Origin: Saprospiraceae bacterium
Lineage (GTDB): Bacteria; Bacteroidota; Bacteroidia; Chitinophagales; Saprospiraceae
Direction of reading: 5' to 3'
Length of the DNA: 64,000 bases
NCBI GenBank assembly: GCA_020627705.1
Contig: JAHDGJ010000001.1
Span: 348,398-412,397 of the forward strand
Shown here piece after piece: positions 62,400-64,000 of the stretch (its first letter is position 1; each line of letters starts with the position of its first letter). The position numbers and the translations under genes are program-made. The notes beneath the pieces were generated by a model. That model was not told the DNA's origin. It saw nothing but the letters and a program-made list of their open reading frames with translations, and searched no databases.

Positions 62400-63188
62400 C
62401 TAAAGAAGATTTTTATTCTTTAGAATTTTCATGGTTTGAGATTTCTTTCTTTGCGCAATGACTATTTCAGTGCCATCTTTCAAGACAAACAAATTGTCTG
62501 CCTTGTTTAATTGGTCTATATAGTTGAAGTTTACAATATCGCCGTGATGCACACGCATGAAAAAATGCTCTGATGACTCTTCTTCATTCGGCAACAACTT
62601 TTCGTATTCACCCAAGTTTTTGGACGACACAATCATTCTTCCATCTGAGAGAAATATTTTTGTAGAGGAGCCATCAGCTTTCATCCTAACAACAGTACTC
62701 ATTTGAATATATTCTCTTCCACTTTTAGATGGTATGGCTATTTTATGATTTTCAATCTTTGGTTCATTCAAGTCTTCAATCAGTGCTTTCAATCTTTCAT
62801 GATCATTTTGTGAATCAATGACATCTTCTAGTTCTTCTAATGTATTGATCAGCTCATCAATATTGACTGGCTTTAAAATATAGTTGAATGCATGAAACTT
62901 TATGGCTCTTAATGCGAAGCCTTCATAAGCTGTAATAAAAATTACATGATATTTTCTTTTTGGAATTTGTTTCAATAAATCAAAGCCAGTCTCGAAAGGC
63001 ATATTAATGTCCAACAACAATAAATTTGGCTCCACTTGCTGAATCAATTTGATTGCAGCTTTCACTGAATCTGCCTCTCCAACTATACTGGTATTTTTAG
63101 TATACTTCGAAATTATCGCCGAGATGGTGTTTCTACTTTTTTGCTCGTCATCGATAATTACTGCACGTATTGGCTTAAGTTCTTCCAT
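62400..63188 (-). CDS. LytTR-family response regulator
   Basis: A 262-residue regulator with an N-terminal receiver domain (acidic DDEQ at residues 13-16, phosphoacceptor Asp60 in LLLLDINMP, lysine of ILKPVN) and a C-terminal LytTR DNA-binding domain (AIPSKSGREYIQMSTVVRMKADGSSTKIFL to MRVHHGDIVNFNYIDQL). Such regulators work with LytS-like kinases to control genes by binding direct repeats. It is co-encoded with the kinase at 63192 with a 3-bp gap, so they form a two-component pair. No target is obvious in this window. Confidence 0.93.
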   Translation of the reverse strand: MEELKPIRAVIIDDEQKSRNTISAIISKYTKNTSIVGEADSVKAAIKLIQQVEPNLLLLDINMPFETGFDLLKQIPKRKYHVIFITAYEGFALRAIKFHAFNYILKPVNIDELINTLEELEDVIDSQNDHERLKALIEDLNEPKIENHKIAIPSKSGREYIQMSTVVRMKADGSSTKIFLSDGRMIVSSKNLGEYEKLLPNEEESSEHFFMRVHHGDIVNFNYIDQLNKADNLFVLKDGTEIVIAQRKKSQTMKILKNKNLL

Positions 63189-63191
63189 TAT

Positions 63192-64000
63192 TTAGTCAAT
63201 TTTCAAAATTCTAATTTTCACTTTGGTCCCAGGATATTCTTTATTCAAAGGATCCAAATCGGTCATTTCGTAATCAATTTCGGTATTGTACATTTCATTC
63301 ATAAGCTCCATCCTCGTATTAATCATTTGGGTTCCTTGGGACTTATGCTTTAAACCTGATTTACTTTTTAATTCTTGCGACTTTTTAATTCCAATGCCAT
63401 TATCAGTAATAAGCACGATGATTTTTGAACCTTCGATATAAATATTTAATTCTAAACGTCCAGCTTCTTTCCGATGCAACAATCCATGATTGATAGCATT
63501 TTCAACAAAAGGTTGAATAATCATCGTTGGAATTTCTGTAGCCATTTGATCAATGCTCCCTTCGATATCAATTTGGTAGTCAAACTTGTTTTGAAATCGA
63601 AGTTTCTCCAAATCAATATATAGACGAATCATTTCTAATTCTTCATACAAATAGATGTATTTCTTTTTGGATGCATCCAAAATCTTCCGCATCAATTTGG
63701 CAAACGAACTGATATACTTATTGGCTTCTCTGCTGTCATTTTTAAAAATATAATCCTGGATAGAATGCAAGGCATTAAACAAAAAATGTGGATTCATTTG
63801 GCTACGTATGGCTTGCATTTCGAGCTCGGCAAATTTTTTATTGACTTCGTTTTCACGATCTGCTTTCAGCTTTGTTTGCCTGATTCTATATTGAGAATAA
63901 AAGGAAAAAAGAAGAAAAGCCAAAGTCAAGTAAAGCAACCTAAACCACCACCGATTCCACCATGCTCTTTTAATTTTGAATTGTAAAGCCAGAGGGGCTG
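63192..64000 (-). CDS. LytS-type sensor histidine kinase, 5' end cut by window edge
   Basis: The reading frame is open to the right edge of the window (it continues at least to 64000), so the N-terminus of this minus-strand gene is missing. The visible part shows a transmembrane helix (WWFRLLYLTLAFLLFSFY, preceded by the WW-type segment RAWWNRWW common after a Y_Y_Y domain), a coiled coil, the phosphoacceptor His in MNPHFLFNALHSIQ and a HATPase domain with IIQPFVENAINHGLLHR and LITDNGIGIKKS. The FK..RAWW pattern suggests a periplasmic beta-propeller sensor upstream, by analogy. It pairs with the LytTR regulator. Confidence 0.88.
   Translation of the reverse strand, partial: APLALQFKIKRAWWNRWWFRLLYLTLAFLLFSFYSQYRIRQTKLKADRENEVNKKFAELEMQAIRSQMNPHFLFNALHSIQDYIFKNDSREANKYISSFAKLMRKILDASKKKYIYLYEELEMIRLYIDLEKLRFQNKFDYQIDIEGSIDQMATEIPTMIIQPFVENAINHGLLHRKEAGRLELNIYIEGSKIIVLITDNGIGIKKSQELKSKSGLKHKSQGTQMINTRMELMNEMYNTEIDYEMTDLDPLNKEYPGTKVKIRILKID

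Overview
This window looks like chromosomal DNA from a member of the Bacteroidota, most likely a Saprospiria-like or related lineage (the genus is inference). The evidence is: type IX secretion (T9SS) sorting domains of both the CHU_C (gliding-motility-associated, type B) kind and the short type A kind; TonB-style outer membrane receptors; a long (about 310 aa) NusB; DUF983, DUF1599 and DoxX/BT_3928-type proteins; the futalosine menaquinone enzyme MqnD; and repeated matches to the Bacteroidota -7 promoter box TAnnTTTG a short way upstream of gene starts. No IS element, integrase, phage gene or CRISPR array was seen.

Layout. 1-2735: glutamate dehydrogenase (cut by the window edge) and ccmB-ccmC-ccmD haem export genes. 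2838-6976: a cell-wall amidase, a five-copy 15-bp tandem repeat, a LuxE-like acyl-protein synthetase, a lipoprotein, an ArsC-like protein and a nucleoside phosphorylase. 7005-11000: transaldolase, the SRP RNA (ffs) with its own promoter inside the end of an RluA gene, mqnD, a non-coding stretch with two copies of a 19-nt element each followed by a terminator, and a DEAD-box helicase. 11139-18582: two tandem paralogous giant T9SS surface proteins, tRNA-Glu, and a thioredoxin-like/cytochrome c-copper monooxygenase pair. 18649-25412: pgk, an outer membrane protein, waaA and rfaE1-like LPS core genes, and a PA-domain T9SS protein. 25496-33849: DUF721/recF, pdhA, a TPR protein, ribH-MBL-SpoU, a TonB-type receptor and a HAD phosphatase. 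33851-34164 is a small lipoprotein gene broken by a 5-bp duplication. 34234-47831: pyrC, purK-purE, DUF983, an OmpA with TSP3 repeats, asparaginase, aspC, trmH, a binding-protein lipoprotein, guaA, nusB, DoxX and DUF1599.

The most unusual region is 48799-59600, eleven tightly packed minus-strand genes that read as one operon: RibD-type reductase, medium-chain dehydrogenase, a 6-pyruvoyl-tetrahydropterin-synthase-like protein lacking canonical active-site residues, CDP-alcohol phosphatidyltransferase, family-4 glycosyltransferase, isoprenylcysteine-methyltransferase-like protein, two SAM methyltransferases, a GT39-like integral membrane glycosyltransferase, a polysaccharide flippase and an LtaS-like alkaline-phosphatase-superfamily enzyme. 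I infer that it makes and exports an uncharacterised, probably pterin- or pyrimidine-derived, glycosylated and methylated lipid or envelope component. The right end (59828-64000) holds yigZ-coaE, ornithine aminotransferase with a four-cysteine segment, and a LytTR response regulator with its histidine kinase, which is cut by the window edge.
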